Notes under the pieces: generated by a model | What the model saw: only the letters and a program-made list of their open reading frames with translations | What the model was told of the DNA's origin: nothing | The model's database searches: none | Made by a program: the position numbers and the translations under genes | In this document: one piece after another, positions 11,083 through 22,909 of the stretch | Layout: each line of letters opens with the position of its first letter | Position numbering within the stretch: position 1 is the stretch's first letter | DNA from: Turnera subulata | Lineage: Eukaryota; Streptophyta; Magnoliopsida; Malpighiales; Passifloraceae | Direction: 5' to 3' | NCBI GenBank assembly: GCA_028386065.3 | Contig: JAKUCV010001040.1 | Coordinates: 24,467 to 88,466, forward strand | Length of the DNA stretch: 64,000 nucleotides

Positions 11083-12479
11083 TTATGACTTCAGTTTGAG
11101 ACTGCAATATAGAGGCTAGTTGAGTGAAGGTGGAGAAAAAGAGCTTTGAAAGTTCTCTATCAGTTTCTCTGCCAACCCCACTGGACTGGACTCTTCTCTC
11201 TCTTTTCTTTTTTCTCTCTCTCGAACTTAAAAGAACTACAAGGGACAGTTTGGTCTCGTGACCATAAAAAGGGAAGGAGTGTTATGAGAAGGGGTTTAAG
11301 GGCAGGTGATTGTGTCATTTGGTTAGGTTTGTGTGTGAGAATAGAGAGGAAAGGAATGAGAGGGACGTTGCTTATAGTTATGCCTCATTGGAGGGGGTGG
11401 GCTAGGGTCTGTTGCCTAGAACTACTAGTACCCTTGTTCATTGACATATACATGACCATTATATGTTTGTAAGATTGCTATGAAGATTTACAATGAGAGA
11501 TGAAAATCATACAGCAGTGTCCTTTTGCATATATTCAGCACTAATCAGGTCTGTTGTGGAAGATGGCATTTATAACTTGAGAACTATCAAGACAAGCCTT
11601 GCCCTACAAACATGCTGCTTCCTGCTCATTATGTCCAAGGTCATGCCACAAGCTTTTATGGTCCCCATTTAAGCCTAAGGCTCCCTGGGGGCATCATTGT
11701 ACCCTAGCTTACCATGGATCATGGAAGTGTTACTGTCAGTATCTCATTATTAGGGTTTTTTGTGATCTAAGTTGGGATACAGTGTCATCCCCACACAAGT
11801 GTTGTTTTATTCTTTGGAAGCTCTATGTTGCTTGCCACCGATCACAATATTCAATTCTTAACACACACATATGTATATGGCAATGAACCTTATAAGCTAT
11901 TTATGTTGAGTCCGAGTTCAGCGCATCAGAAAATAAGTCAGAGATATCCTGTTAGATTATAAAGTTATAAGCATGTTATTAATTGTTTGATAGTTTAAAT
12001 GTTTGGGCCATTTTTAGCCAATTTGTCACTTGAGGTTGTGTAACATATATAATCAGCCAATTGTTAGTTATGCATATTTTGGACTACTCCCCTCCCAACC
12101 CGGATGCCCTACCTTTTTATTAAGCTATTCATGTATTGTGGCTAGCTAGATCATGAAGTGTGCTATTCATGTTTAAGTAATATATAAGCTCTGTGCCTCT
12201 CTTACATATATATTGGATGTCAATACATAATTCTTTCTTAATTAGAAGAATATCATTCTCATTTCGAACTCTTAACCTTTGCCTCAGCCTAATAGAAGTA
12301 TTGATTGAAACCAAACCAATTAAGTCAATCCTTGTTGGCGATTAATTACTCTATTGAATTGCTTGTATCAATATGTGGAACATGTGCGCTCCACTTTAAT
12401 GTCAAACTTTATGCGAAACATTAATCGTCCAGCTTCAATCACATATTTACATGATTCACATCCTAAATTTAAGAAATCA
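11083..12479. other. Intergenic, JAGGED promoter side
   Basis: No gene is supported. Frames in this stretch look like chance and contain no known domain. Confidence 0.5.
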
Positions 12480-12639
12480 TGCATCCATCTGTTTTTTTTT
12501 TTTTTTCCACTGGTATCCCGGACCAGTCCACCTTTAAGGACATCAAAGGTACCAGACTAAATCAAGCTCGACTCGGGTGGCGCACTTAGGTAATAGTGGG
12601 TGAGTCTCCCAAATGAGATTTTTTGCATCCATCTGTTTT
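12480..12639 (-). mobile_element. SINE, 5'-truncated, with 16-bp target duplication
   Basis: TGCATCCATCTGTTTT occurs at 12480-12495 and again at 12624-12639. Between them (12496-12623), on the minus strand, is a sequence ending in a poly-A tail (a poly-T run on the plus strand, from 12496). Its 3' body, AAAGGTGGACTGGTCCGGGA on the minus strand, matches the 3' end of the SINE at 27519-27715. The pol III head is not clear, so the copy is probably truncated at its 5' end. Confidence 0.8.
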
Positions 12640-13590
12640 GTGTGTTAGGTTTCAATGTAAAACATTACAACACGTGTTTCTTTTCGAAAATAACCGGGCA
12701 GAGAGCATGTGTAATTTATTCATACTCTTAATTCCTTTGTAGAGTTAAACAGATAAATGTTGGAATAGACAGCAGGAGTATATATATGAACCGAAATTAT
12801 GTGTAGCTACGACACTCTTCTTATAGGCTATCTGCTTCACCCCTGCATCTGCTATTGAAAAAGAATAGTTAAGCAACTTGTAGCGGCCCATTGGTTTCTG
12901 GGAGTGGCAAATTCATAACAGGTAGTTCATATATTTTTGATGAAACAGGTAGTTCATATATGGACCACTCTATATACATGATTTGGTTTTTGACAATTGA
13001 TGATTATGATTAGTATAACATAAAAATATGGACCGGACAAGCAAGCGGCCAGCAATCATGTATGCCCAAATTTCTGAAATTTTTTGCTTTTAGTGTTTGG
13101 ATTATTATTGCCTTTTTAAGTGGTCCATCCCATCATTTATATATGTGTACAACATCCGGTGGCAAATTCCACAAACACTGTCAATTGATGGAATGTTTAC
13201 TTACCACTTAATATACATACATGTTAGCAACACTCTCTGATGAAAAATATTTAGCAAGCAACACTAGTTTTAATTCCTACACATGGTTGTGCTTGATATG
13301 CTCGTACAATTAATGGTATAGGCAAAAAGAAGATACAGGTGCTTACTAACAGAAACTTAGTATCTGAAACTCTCTAGTGAGGAATCTGCTGTTAAATTTC
13401 AGGAGAAGGAAGGATACGAACAATTGAGTATAATATAACACAGATGTCCTCTGGCTAGAAAAAAAATGGCTCAATTATAAGTGGCAAACACCTACAAAGA
13501 CGAAGAGACCTGCTCGTTGCAGGATCAGCCCACAAACAAAATGGGTATGGGCTATTGCTGTTTGCAAGAAGTGTGAGGTAAAAGTTTTTC
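12640..13590. other. Intergenic, no gene seen
   Basis: AT-rich spacer between the SINE and the promoter of the plastid L15 gene. No domain-bearing frame is present. Confidence 0.5.
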
Positions 13591-13597
13591 ACTATCA

Positions 13598-13668
13598 TGG
13601 GCCTGGTATGCCTGTCTAGATGGATCAGAAGTCCAGCAGTGTTTGCCTTGTTTGGGCCGTTTGGCCCA
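13598..13668 (+). promoter_or_regulatory. Site II elements upstream of plastid L15
   Basis: Three copies of the TGGGCC/GGCCCA core lie at 13598-13603, 13653-13658 and 13663-13668, about 300-370 bp before the L15 start codon. Such site II motifs are bound by TCP factors and are common before plant ribosomal protein genes. The last two form a close inverted pair. Confidence 0.5.
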
Positions 13669-13970
13669 TACTGCAAGCATAAAAACAATTTAGAATCATT
13701 TTCCATACTTTACTGTTGACTTAACATAGAGAGGCTAGAGCTTGAGATTACTGTTGCAATAAAGTTTGGAGTTAAGAGGGTAAAAATGTAAAAATGGGCA
13801 AACTTGCCACTTCAAAATTTATTTTGTCCAAACAAAAAATAGACTTGGTTTCGTTATCCACAAACTCATCTCTGCAAATTTCATCAAACACTTACTTGAT
13901 CTTTACATTTCTACCTTTTTTCTTCTTCTTTGAACACATTCCTCCTTCCTTCCTCATCTCCACCCAATCC

Positions 13971-16119
13971 ATGGCTTCAATTCTATCCCTATCCATCCCT
14001 TCAAACCCTCTACTAAAACCCACACTCTCCTTCCCTTCTTCTCTGTTCAAAGTATCCTCCACGCCGTCAGCTTTGAGCCGCCGCATTTTCTCCCCTGTCA
14101 AGCCCTCCAAGGCCAGGAAGCCATTCCTCGTGGTGGCGGTGGCGACGGAGGCCGGGAATGCAAGGTTCAGGCTGGACAACCTGGGCCCGCAACCCGGGTC
14201 CAGGAAGAAGCCCAAGAGGAAGGGAAGAGGTATCGCTGCTGGGCAAGGGAACAGCTTGGGGTTCGGTATGAGAGGCCAGAAGTCTCGCTCCGGTCCCGGC
14301 GTCAGGAGAGGGTTTGAGGGTGGGCAGATGCCGCTCTACCGGCGGCTTCCTAAGCTCAGAGGAATTGCTGGAGGTAATGTGGGTGCTTTCTGCTTTTGTG
14401 GGTTTGGATTGTTTTGCTTGTTTTGTTTATGTGACAATGCTTTGTTAGGAAAAAAAAATTTGGTTCTTTTTTGTGTGAACGGCTGGTATGTGTTGTTTTA
14501 GAAATGTAGGAATGATAATTTGGCCTGTTTGTTAGAGATAGAGAGTTAAAGGGTACTGCTTTGTGCGGAGGAATTCCCATATTAGGGACCTGGACTTTTT
14601 AATTGGAGGTTGAGGATTGGTTTAGAGGTATATTTGTTTCTTCTTGTGCTCTGCGCTTTCATATTGTTCAAGACTTCCGTTTGAAAATGTTGGTGATAGG
14701 TATCTTTAGTGAAGCTTGAAGTTCTTGAACGTTACTGGTATTTGTCTTTGGTACTTAAGAACCCATTGGAAATCTGAAGTGTTTTGCTGTGTATTGACTT
14801 AGATTGGTGAACAAATGATATCTGAAGCAGTCTTAAGATCAGTTTTTAGGTTTCCGTATGGGAGAAGTACTATTCTTTAACAATCAGGGGCAAAGTTTTG
14901 CAGATCATGCTTGTGCATGCTTAAAAATTTTGTACTGATGTCCCTGTCTCTTTGTCATTTTATAAAGGCATGAAGGCGGGTTTGCCTAAATATGTCCCTG
15001 TGAACTTGAAAGACATAGCAGAAGCAGGATTCGAAGAGGGAGAGGAGGTGTCATTGGAGTCTTTGAAGGAGAAAGGATTAATAAACCCATCAGGAAGAGA
15101 AAGAAGACTCCCATTGAAGGTAACCGCGATACCCTGCTTGATTATTATGATTTGTTTACCAAAAGAGATTTTATTTCTTCATGTTGATATTCAAAAAATT
15201 TTACCACACTGCTTCTTTTCCTGATTCAAAAGAATGTGTGACAAACAAATGATGATCTTCAAAACTCCACGAATTCTTGAAAGTTTAAGTCAATGATGCC
15301 TGGGTGTAGCTCCATTTCGCAAAGGCTGAAGCTCAATTTCTTGTGAGATGATAAATAAGCTAAGTAGGTTTGAACTTACTGAAGCCCATAAATCATGCTA
15401 TACAAATTGTTCTTTTACCCTGAATCTCTTCCTTTCCTCTACTTTTTATGTTTTTTACTAGCTTCAAAGTGCAAAACATCTAATTCTTGCCATACCCCAT
15501 GCAGTTAAGTCAATAGAGTATCCGCCGCTTTTTGTACTTTTTGCCTTCTAAATATGGTGACGGAGATGGGAAAATATCTATTGCTCCAGATAAGCTTCTT
15601 ATCCTCGGAGTACAATGCTACTTCTTGATCTAAGTTAATAAAATAGGACATTGTGGCTTAGACTTCCTTGGTTCGATCTGTTCCCTTAACCGAGATTCAG
15701 TGAGCTTAGGCGTCTAGTTCGGTGGGTTGAACAACATTTTCAATCCAACATAAGACAAGCATAGAGCGGAAGGCTGTGCCCTGTACATAAACACACTTGT
15801 ACTGGAGAATCCCCAGCACTGAATTGCCTTTCATTTTACCATTTTCATTTTCTAATAGTTGTGTCTGAGATTTGCTCATCTCTTCTCAATTTAGGTTCTA
15901 GGTGACGGAGAGTTAAGCGTGAAGCTGAACTTCAAGGCTCGTGCCTTTTCAGCATCAGCCAAGGAGAAGCTGGAGGCTGCCGGCTGCTCCCTTACTGTAT
16001 TGCCCGGCCGAAAGAAGTGGGTGAAACCATCAGTAAGTAAGAACATTGCTCGAGCTGAAGAATACTTCGCAAAGAAAAAAGCTGCAGGAGCTGCTGTAGC
16101 TGAGCCAGCTTCAGCTTAA
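13971..16119 (+). CDS. Plastid 50S ribosomal protein L15, nuclear-encoded
   Basis: Three exons, 13971-14373, 14968-15119 and 15895-16119, join to 780 nt and 259 aa. The first ~65 residues are rich in Ser, Pro and basic residues and lack acidic ones: a chloroplast transit peptide. The mature part begins near [15 protein letters not shown] and shows the bacterial L15 glycine- and arginine-rich N-terminus ([33 protein letters not shown]). Exon 3 carries the L15 C-terminal region ([30 protein letters not shown]). An Ala/Lys-rich tail ends the protein. The product assembles in the large subunit of the chloroplast ribosome. Introns are 594 and 775 bp with GT-AG ends. The ATG at 13971 is preferred over an upstream in-frame ATG because the transit peptide begins there. 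Confidence 0.93.
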
Positions 16120-18843
16120 GATAATTATCCTTGAATTTGCAATGGAGGTGTAAAATAGCACAGGGAGTTAGATTGCCACTTCCTTTTTTCTTGTCTAGTT
16201 TTTCCTTTTCACTGTTTATGCTCCCAGGCTCTGTAATTTCTGGCTTTTGTATCTTCTAATTTTTTTAACGCCCCTTTGCAATTGGGCTTAAATACGAAAA
16301 GCCTTCTCTTTCTAGTGGGCCTGCCAAAATTTCTACATTGCGTACTTCAAGTTCTAACTGTGATTTCTAGGCTGATATATTGGTGGAACTACTTTTGGAG
16401 CTTTGGTTGTGGAGCAAGAAAAAGCCAAACCGTTACACATAACCCCACCTATGCTCTAATTTTGGAATGGTACAAATTGAAGAAAAGAGAGTTGGGGGTA
16501 TCAAATTGGGTTACATTAGTGAATGAAATTCCTGGGTTAGAAATGCTGTCACATCACTCTTTTTTATTATTCGATATGTTATTGATAGGCCAACAATTTG
16601 ATTCTATCGATTTTGATGCCATTGCATATGCATTTTTACTTCATCAAATGCGTCACCCCCAAATTGGTTTGTGGTGGAAAAAGGGAAGGGGGTGGGGTAT
16701 TAGGATAGTATGCTAATGCAATTAAGGGTTAATAATTTGGACTTATTCCTCTTTTTACAAAGAATCAATCGAGCAAGCACTTTAGGGAGGTTGATGAAAG
16801 GCAAGTAAGTGGAAATGCAATGTGGTCATACCAACCGAAATAATTGATTGTAGTGTTACGCAAAAAGTGCTAGGCCCTAACATTACTCTCTGTTTTTTAA
16901 CATAACCAAACTTTAGTTACCGGTTTGGGCAAAAATTGTTGAATGAAGTTAGCAATAATCGCTGTAAAATCTTGTCTTGAAAAGACCACCAACACCAAGG
17001 CATCCACCTAATGTTGTAGAGATTTAGAACTCTTGAAAATGACCCCTACTCATATAAAGTTGGATGGCTTTTCCTTTGCTTGTCATGAAAATAGTAATTA
17101 TCTAACCAAACACTCCCTTCTTGTAATGACACCTTCTTGTGATGACACGTGGCCGAGAAAATTGTGGTCAAATGTTAATACGGCTGGCCGCGGCCAAACA
17201 GCATCAACCATTTATGACCCTTTCTTTTTGGCATCACTATGATTTTGAGAGGGGCATCAATTCAATCTTGAATCTTGATGGGCCATTCCTCTTTTTTTTT
17301 TCCCACCTTTTCTTTTGATGGTGAAGTTTCTTGAGCTTTGCGTAAAAATTTTGATCACTCATTACTAGTGTAAAAAATAAACAGTGGGTTTGATATTTTC
17401 AGAAATTATATGGCTGTTCTAACAACAAATTCCCTTTGTTTATTGCGCTATTTGTTTGGCATTCTTGGCCAGGGACCATCAAAATTTTTATCTTTTATCT
17501 TCGCAGCTGGAAAAAATTTATTCTCCATTGCTTTTCTGATAAAACTGAGAAAACAGAGACGAATCCCAACTAAAGTAGCTGATGAGGAGGGTATCTCTTC
17601 GGATAAGATGAAGTATGGTCTGGTCTCTCTCTTCTTCAAAAACACAATAAATGAGGAACCAAAACTAATGGAGATAAATCCCAGAATCAAATCACACTTG
17701 AAAATACATGATTTTACATGACATTGAGATTTTTCTCGCTTTTTTTTCTCTTAGCGTCAATCACCAAATGACAAGCAGATTACTTACAATTAATGGTTAC
17801 GACCCATGTATGATGTAACCCTGCAAACATGTGTGGTCAGCCTGACTCCTTCCCGCTTACTATAGTGGACCAAACTCTATCCTCTAAATATTACGCAATC
17901 TTTTCCCATTAAAAAGTTTTACCCCTTCAAATTTTGCTAATTCAACACAATTTTTTTAACCTTTGGTCCTTACCCTGAATAGCATCTCTTCCAGTCATGT
18001 GATCCCCGTAACTCTTGCAAGTTGCAACCTTATATTTTAATTAGGGCTGACGCCAAATTATCACTAGAAAAATCTATGAGAAAAAAGTGGTGAAGCAACG
18101 AGGCACATGGCTTACTATTATGGACTGTAATAAAATTCCACGACCAAAAAAGACATCAAGATCTAATCAGAGATGGCGGTGGGGGTTGGAGGATGATAAG
18201 AATCCCAGATTTCAGAGAGTTTGTATAATAATATTACTACTCAAATCCCACGGTCGTGTAGAGCTAGAATCTTTTAAACACTGCATATAGCACGGAATAC
18301 CTTGGTCCTGATTTCATTATTTGGATGTTATTTATTTATTTATTTATTTATTTATCTATTTTTGTTTGAAAGCAGATCGACTTGCAGTCGACAAAGTGGG
18401 CTACACAGCATAATAATCAAATTAAGTCCAGGAAAAAAAATGTTGGCATTGTCTACCGTAGTGAGGATCTTTTGCATTTTGTAAATTTTTAAAAATTTTC
18501 CAGACCAATACAAGCTGAATTTTGCTTGCACGGGTCTCTTTTTGTGGAAGTACGATTATTAGATCGAGAAATTAATTATTAATAGATTATAAGGCACGGT
18601 TAAATTTGGTTTAAGAATAATAGTCTGAGAACAAAGAAAAGCAAAACTTTGCCTCCATTCTCCAAATTTTTTTAATGGAGACCATACCCAATTGTCCACT
18701 TGATTCCATGGAAAAAAAAGGGCAGGTCCACTTGATGGTTGTAACTTGTACCATCATGATAGAACCAAATGAACGTGGGCAATTGGTCATTTTATTCACA
18801 AAATGGGGCTCCTATTGTCACGGGGTCATTACCTTCTCCCCAA
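16120..18843. other. Intergenic, no gene seen
   Basis: The 3' untranslated region of L15 occupies the left end. The remainder is AT-rich with a TTTA/TTAT microsatellite near 18330-18355. No supported gene, RNA or complete mobile element was found. Confidence 0.5.
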
Positions 18844-19118
18844 AAGGTCAACCTAGTAGGGTGTGCAGCACCCCTGTATGTATGGCCCAAGACCTTCCCC
18901 TTCCTTTCCGATGTGGGATTCCGTCACATTCTCCCCCACCGAATCCGACGACGCCCTCGTCGTCGACCGGGCACCCTGCCTACTCCGTCCCCACGGAGCG
19001 CTTGGCGTGACATCGGAGTTGGGTCGGGTCGGCAAGGTCAACCTAGTGGGGTGTGCAGCACCCCTGTATATATGGCCCAAGACCTTCCTCTTCCTTTCCG
19101 ATGTGGGATTCCGTCACA
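18844..19118. repeat. Paired 85-bp direct repeat around a GC-rich spacer
   Basis: Two copies (18844-18928 and 19034-19118), 190 bp apart, share nearly every base, from AAGGTCAACCTAGT through GATGTGGGATTCCGTCACA. The 105-bp spacer is much richer in GC than its surroundings. The phrase GATGTGGGATTC recurs in plant LTR ends, so this may be a relic of a miniature LTR element or a local tandem duplication. No target duplication was found. Confidence 0.6.
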
Positions 19119-21389
19119 CCTATAAAGCCAGAAACGTGGTTTCTTTTCTTGTCCCTTAGTGCTTACAAAACACAATTAAGTTGGACAAAATTACAATTGC
19201 CAATCTTTAAGTTAATAAATAGGATAATAATAATCTTAGAGAGTAGATATAATTAGGATAGACAGCACTATTCTATAATCATCATCATCATCTCTCTGAA
19301 CAACCTCTTTACATACTTACCTTTGAGTAGTCTATGAAATGGCTTCTAACTAAATTTAGATAAGGATTGAGGTGAAATTTTTAAAAATTATATATAAATA
19401 TATATATATATAATATTTGTTGTATTTTTTTATTTGTTGAAACATTATAAATTATTGTTTTCAAAGTAAATTTTATAAAGGTTGAAAAAGATAACTAATT
19501 CAAATATCTACAATAAACAACATGCCTACTAATACTGTCTCTCTCTTCCCTTGCTTTTCTCTCAAACCCTCCTACCCCAATTCTCAAAGTTAAGGGCTAC
19601 TGGTTTGCTGGTTATCCACCAACAGTAGCTCCTTGATATTTTTTATATTTATTTTTCTTTTTACTTTCTTTTATGTGAAAGATTCTGTGACTTCTTAGGC
19701 ACTTGCTTGTGTCTTTTATAGATTTTCCAATCTTCAGTCATCTTCTTGGCTAGAGATATTTATCATTTGATACTATTACTGGTCTTAGTTATCATCCTCA
19801 TCCTAATATTGAAGAATCAAACATTGAGTTTCTTCTTTGTAATAGACTTAGGAACTTTCATACATAGCATGCTTCATGTGTTGTATCTCAATGTAAACTT
19901 TTCAAGTTTAATGATATGAAAAACTGTTCCAAAAATTTAAAACAAATAGGTGAGAAATTCTAAAAAACAAAGGCCAAACAATAAGTAGAATGTACTAAAT
20001 ATTACACTGATGAGGCAATACCGTGGTAGATTAGCTATCAATATTCAATACCATATACTAATTGTTAAATTTTATAGAAAATAATGTTGTAAATTGCATC
20101 CTATATAAATGACACTTATATTGCATCCTATATAAATGACACTTATATTACATGTCCTTTCCCCCCACTCTTGAGCTCAAAGTAAATGAAAACCGGAGAC
20201 GAAAATATCATCTAATTACTACCCCAAAAGTTTGAAAATGAGGCCCAAAAAAAAAAGTGTAAATCAGGAATAATTAACTCCAAGATAAATGGTTGGCGCC
20301 AACCAACCGCCCCGGAGCTAAATATCTAGATCCGGAATCCATAGCCAAAGGGAAAAGATCAAAAAAAACCAGAGACACAGGCGAAGTTAAAAACAAGTTA
20401 ATTTATGCCGACCAAGTCCCCATGGAACGCTAATCTCGAGGCACCACGTGGCCGTCCCCGGAAAGTCCACCGTGTCATACTTATAAAGTATGTGTGATCC
20501 AGAAACCCCACTCTGTCGTCAGCCGACGCCGCAAAAGAGAAAACAAAGAAAGCCCCAGACTCGGTTCGGTTAGTCAGTCGGTTCGTTCTCATCGGCTCGG
20601 GTTACGATTTGAAAAGAAGAAAAATTAAAAAAATCCACATTTTCCCACCTCTTTTTTGCTTCTTCAAGAATCAAAGAGCCTTCGAAAAAAATATCATACT
20701 TCCTATTCGAAGATATTTATAGTAAAAATAATAAACAAATTATAATAAAGAGTTGGGTGCCATTTCCGATGAGATTTCTCGCAGTACGCACCGCCTGCGT
20801 GAAAAGATTAAAATATTGCCCCATCAAAAAAATCAACTTTAAATGCCAAAAGAAAGAGAGCTAGTAACAGATTAGAAGGAGAGCAGTTGTTATTGTCGTT
20901 GTTGGCTTGGGTTCTTTTTAATAATTTGTAGTAGTAAATTTAATTTCTCTCTGTGTTAGCTTAGCTGTGATGTTGGGTATGGCCACCCCATCCCTCTCTG
21001 CCCAATACCTAAAACAACTTTTCTTCTCTCTCTCTCTCTTATACGTAATTTCTCTCTCTTCCCACTTTTGCTGATTCTCCTGTCCCTCTCTCTTTCTTAT
21101 TCATCTCTTCTTCTTTTTAATATATATATATATTTTTTTTAACTACGTTTCTTTTTCTTTGAGGCACCCCCTACCCTCCACCATGTGGGTATAAATCTAA
21201 TAGGACCATCCCCTTCATGCCCTTCGTTCTTTCCATCAAGCTTAAGCTTCACCCCTCCTACACAATCTAGTCTATACACACAACCACCCTTCTTTCCTTT
21301 TCCCTCTTTTCTTCCTTTCCCTTTTTTTTTCCTGTGTTGTTAGTATACACAAACAAAACACTGATAGAGTTGTACAGGTTTTTGAGCAG
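19119..21389. other. Intergenic, promoter of the 21827 gene
   Basis: No coding region is recognised. It contains a 27-bp perfect tandem repeat (20094-20147), a G-box CACGTG at 20445-20450, and a pyrimidine-rich (CT)n stretch near 21026-21090 typical of plant core promoters. Confidence 0.5.
20094..20147. repeat. 27-bp tandem duplication, two copies
   Basis: Two identical units, each beginning TTGCATCC and containing TATATAAATGACAC, lie head to tail at 20094-20120 and 20121-20147. The duplicated unit includes a TATA-like sequence. Confidence 0.85.
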
Positions 21390-21757
21390 GTATTAACCAC
21401 CTCCTTCCTTCCTTCTTTTCTGTTTCCTATTTACTTGGAAGAAGAAGTTGAATTATTTCCCTTTTCCATTTTTATTTTCCGCTCTAGATCTGGAAAACTA
21501 AAATTTTGAACAGATCCTCGGTTTTCAACCCCGTAAATTAAGGAGGTTTTATAGTACAGTCTTTTTTTCTCAAAAGCAAGTTTTAATGTTTCTTTTTTTT
21601 TTTAAGCTAAGCTGTTAAGTTTGTTGTTTCCGTTTTGTTTGGAAAGGGAAAAAAAATTGAGAAATTAAATTAGGACATGCGTTAGATCTATATACCTGCT
21701 TACTAGTAACCGCTAATCCCTTAGTTCTTGGTGTGCTTACTTTTTTTTTTTTTTCAG
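21390..21757 (+). other. Probable 5' UTR intron
   Basis: The donor GAGCAG|GTATTA at 21390 and the acceptor following a long T tract, TTTTCAG|GGC, ending at 21757, would remove 368 bp from the leader of the gene that starts at 21827. Its strong polypyrimidine tract and position favour a real leader intron, but only transcripts can prove it. Confidence 0.5.
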
Positions 21758-21826
21758 GGCTTTTGTTTATACAGAGAATTTTTTTTCAACAAACAAAAAA
21801 AAGAAAACCCATAAAAGAAGAAAGAA

Positions 21827-22909
21827 ATGAAGATGAGTCACTGTGCCATCCAACAAAGCGCTTTCTCGGCTTCTCGCGAAGAGATGATGATGATTCGTGG
21901 CGGCTCCGCCTCCGTTCCCATGTCGGATCGCCGGGACCCGGTGGTCTGCCCCAAGCCCAGGCGGGTTGGTCTCCTGAACTCCTCCTCCTCCTCCTCCTCC
22001 GCCGCCGCCGTCAACGACCACCCGGTGCGGTCTCTCAGATGGCATCTCAGGTAATTATTTGATTGTCCACTTTCTTCGTGTCTCGTTTATGTACGTCCTT
22101 TTGTTTTTTTTTTTGAAAAAATTAAGTGGATACCTTTGTTGACCGTTGAATTTCACCCAATTAATTTTGAATTTTTCAGCCACCAAGCGGAGCTCTGTGA
22201 TTCGAAAGCTGGAAATGATCTTTTGGACATCATCCTCACGAAGGTATTTGTTTTGTTTCTTTCTTTTGTTTTTTTCTTCTATTTTTTTGGTTCCTTTTTT
22301 TTTCCATTTGTTAATAGTTTTTGTTAGGTTTATGTAATTACAAATTTACAAGTTGCTTTGATCTGCAATTTCAAAATTCATAATTTGAACGTGGTCCCTT
22401 TAACGGCAACATTTCAAACGATAAAACCAAAAAAAATTATTTAAATTCATTTGAGTTAGGAGCTATGGACCATAAACGTGTGGTGTGCTACTTTGTTAGG
22501 AAAAGACCTCTAATTATTATACTTTTCTGGGTTTTGTTAATAGTATTAATTACTTTGTTATTGTGGCGATTTGTTCTGGGTTTTTAATTTGGATTTCCTT
22601 TTTTGTTTACAGGGTGGGTATGGTGTGGAACAATCTTGCACACAAGTAGCGTCGTCGCCCCCATTTTTTTGCGGGTCGCCGCCGAGCAGAGTAGCTAACC
22701 CATTAATCCAGGATGCTCGATTTGGGGATGAGAAACCCGGCGGCTCCTTCTCGCCGTTCATGCCAGCTCCGGCACCATCGGGTTCATCTTCTCCGAGGAA
22801 AGCAGGCCTGATTCGAGGCAATTTTGGAAGCAAACCGGCAGTGAGAGTAGAAGGGTTTGATTGCCTTGACAGGGACAGCAGAAATTGCAGCATCCCTGCT
22901 CTGGCATAG
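21827..22909 (+). CDS. Uncharacterised plant-specific protein
   Basis: Exons 21827-22050, 22180-22243 and 22613-22909 give 585 nt and 194 aa. Recognisable blocks are MSHCAIQQSAFSA near the start, DPVVCPKPRR (about residues 37-46), ELCDSKAGNDLLDIILTK (about 79-96), SSPPFFCGSPPSRVANPLIQD (about 110-130), SSPRKAG and the C-terminal VRVEGFDCLDRDSRNCSIPALA. This block order belongs to a small family of unknown function found across land plants; from memory Arabidopsis members include At1g68490 and At5g16110/At3g02555, but which is the orthologue cannot be decided here. No signal peptide or membrane helix is seen. Ser-rich and Pro-rich stretches suggest disorder. A CTC/GCC microsatellite encodes the poly-Ser/Ala run. 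A second ATG two codons downstream is an alternative start. Confidence 0.82.

Noticed and set aside
11146..11472. 108-aa open frame upstream of JAGGED
   Set aside because: No conserved motif, lies in promoter sequence and has no splice or start context.
20398..20592. Minus-strand 64-aa open frame
   Set aside because: Starts in promoter-like sequence, no homologue recognised, and GC content alone keeps it open.
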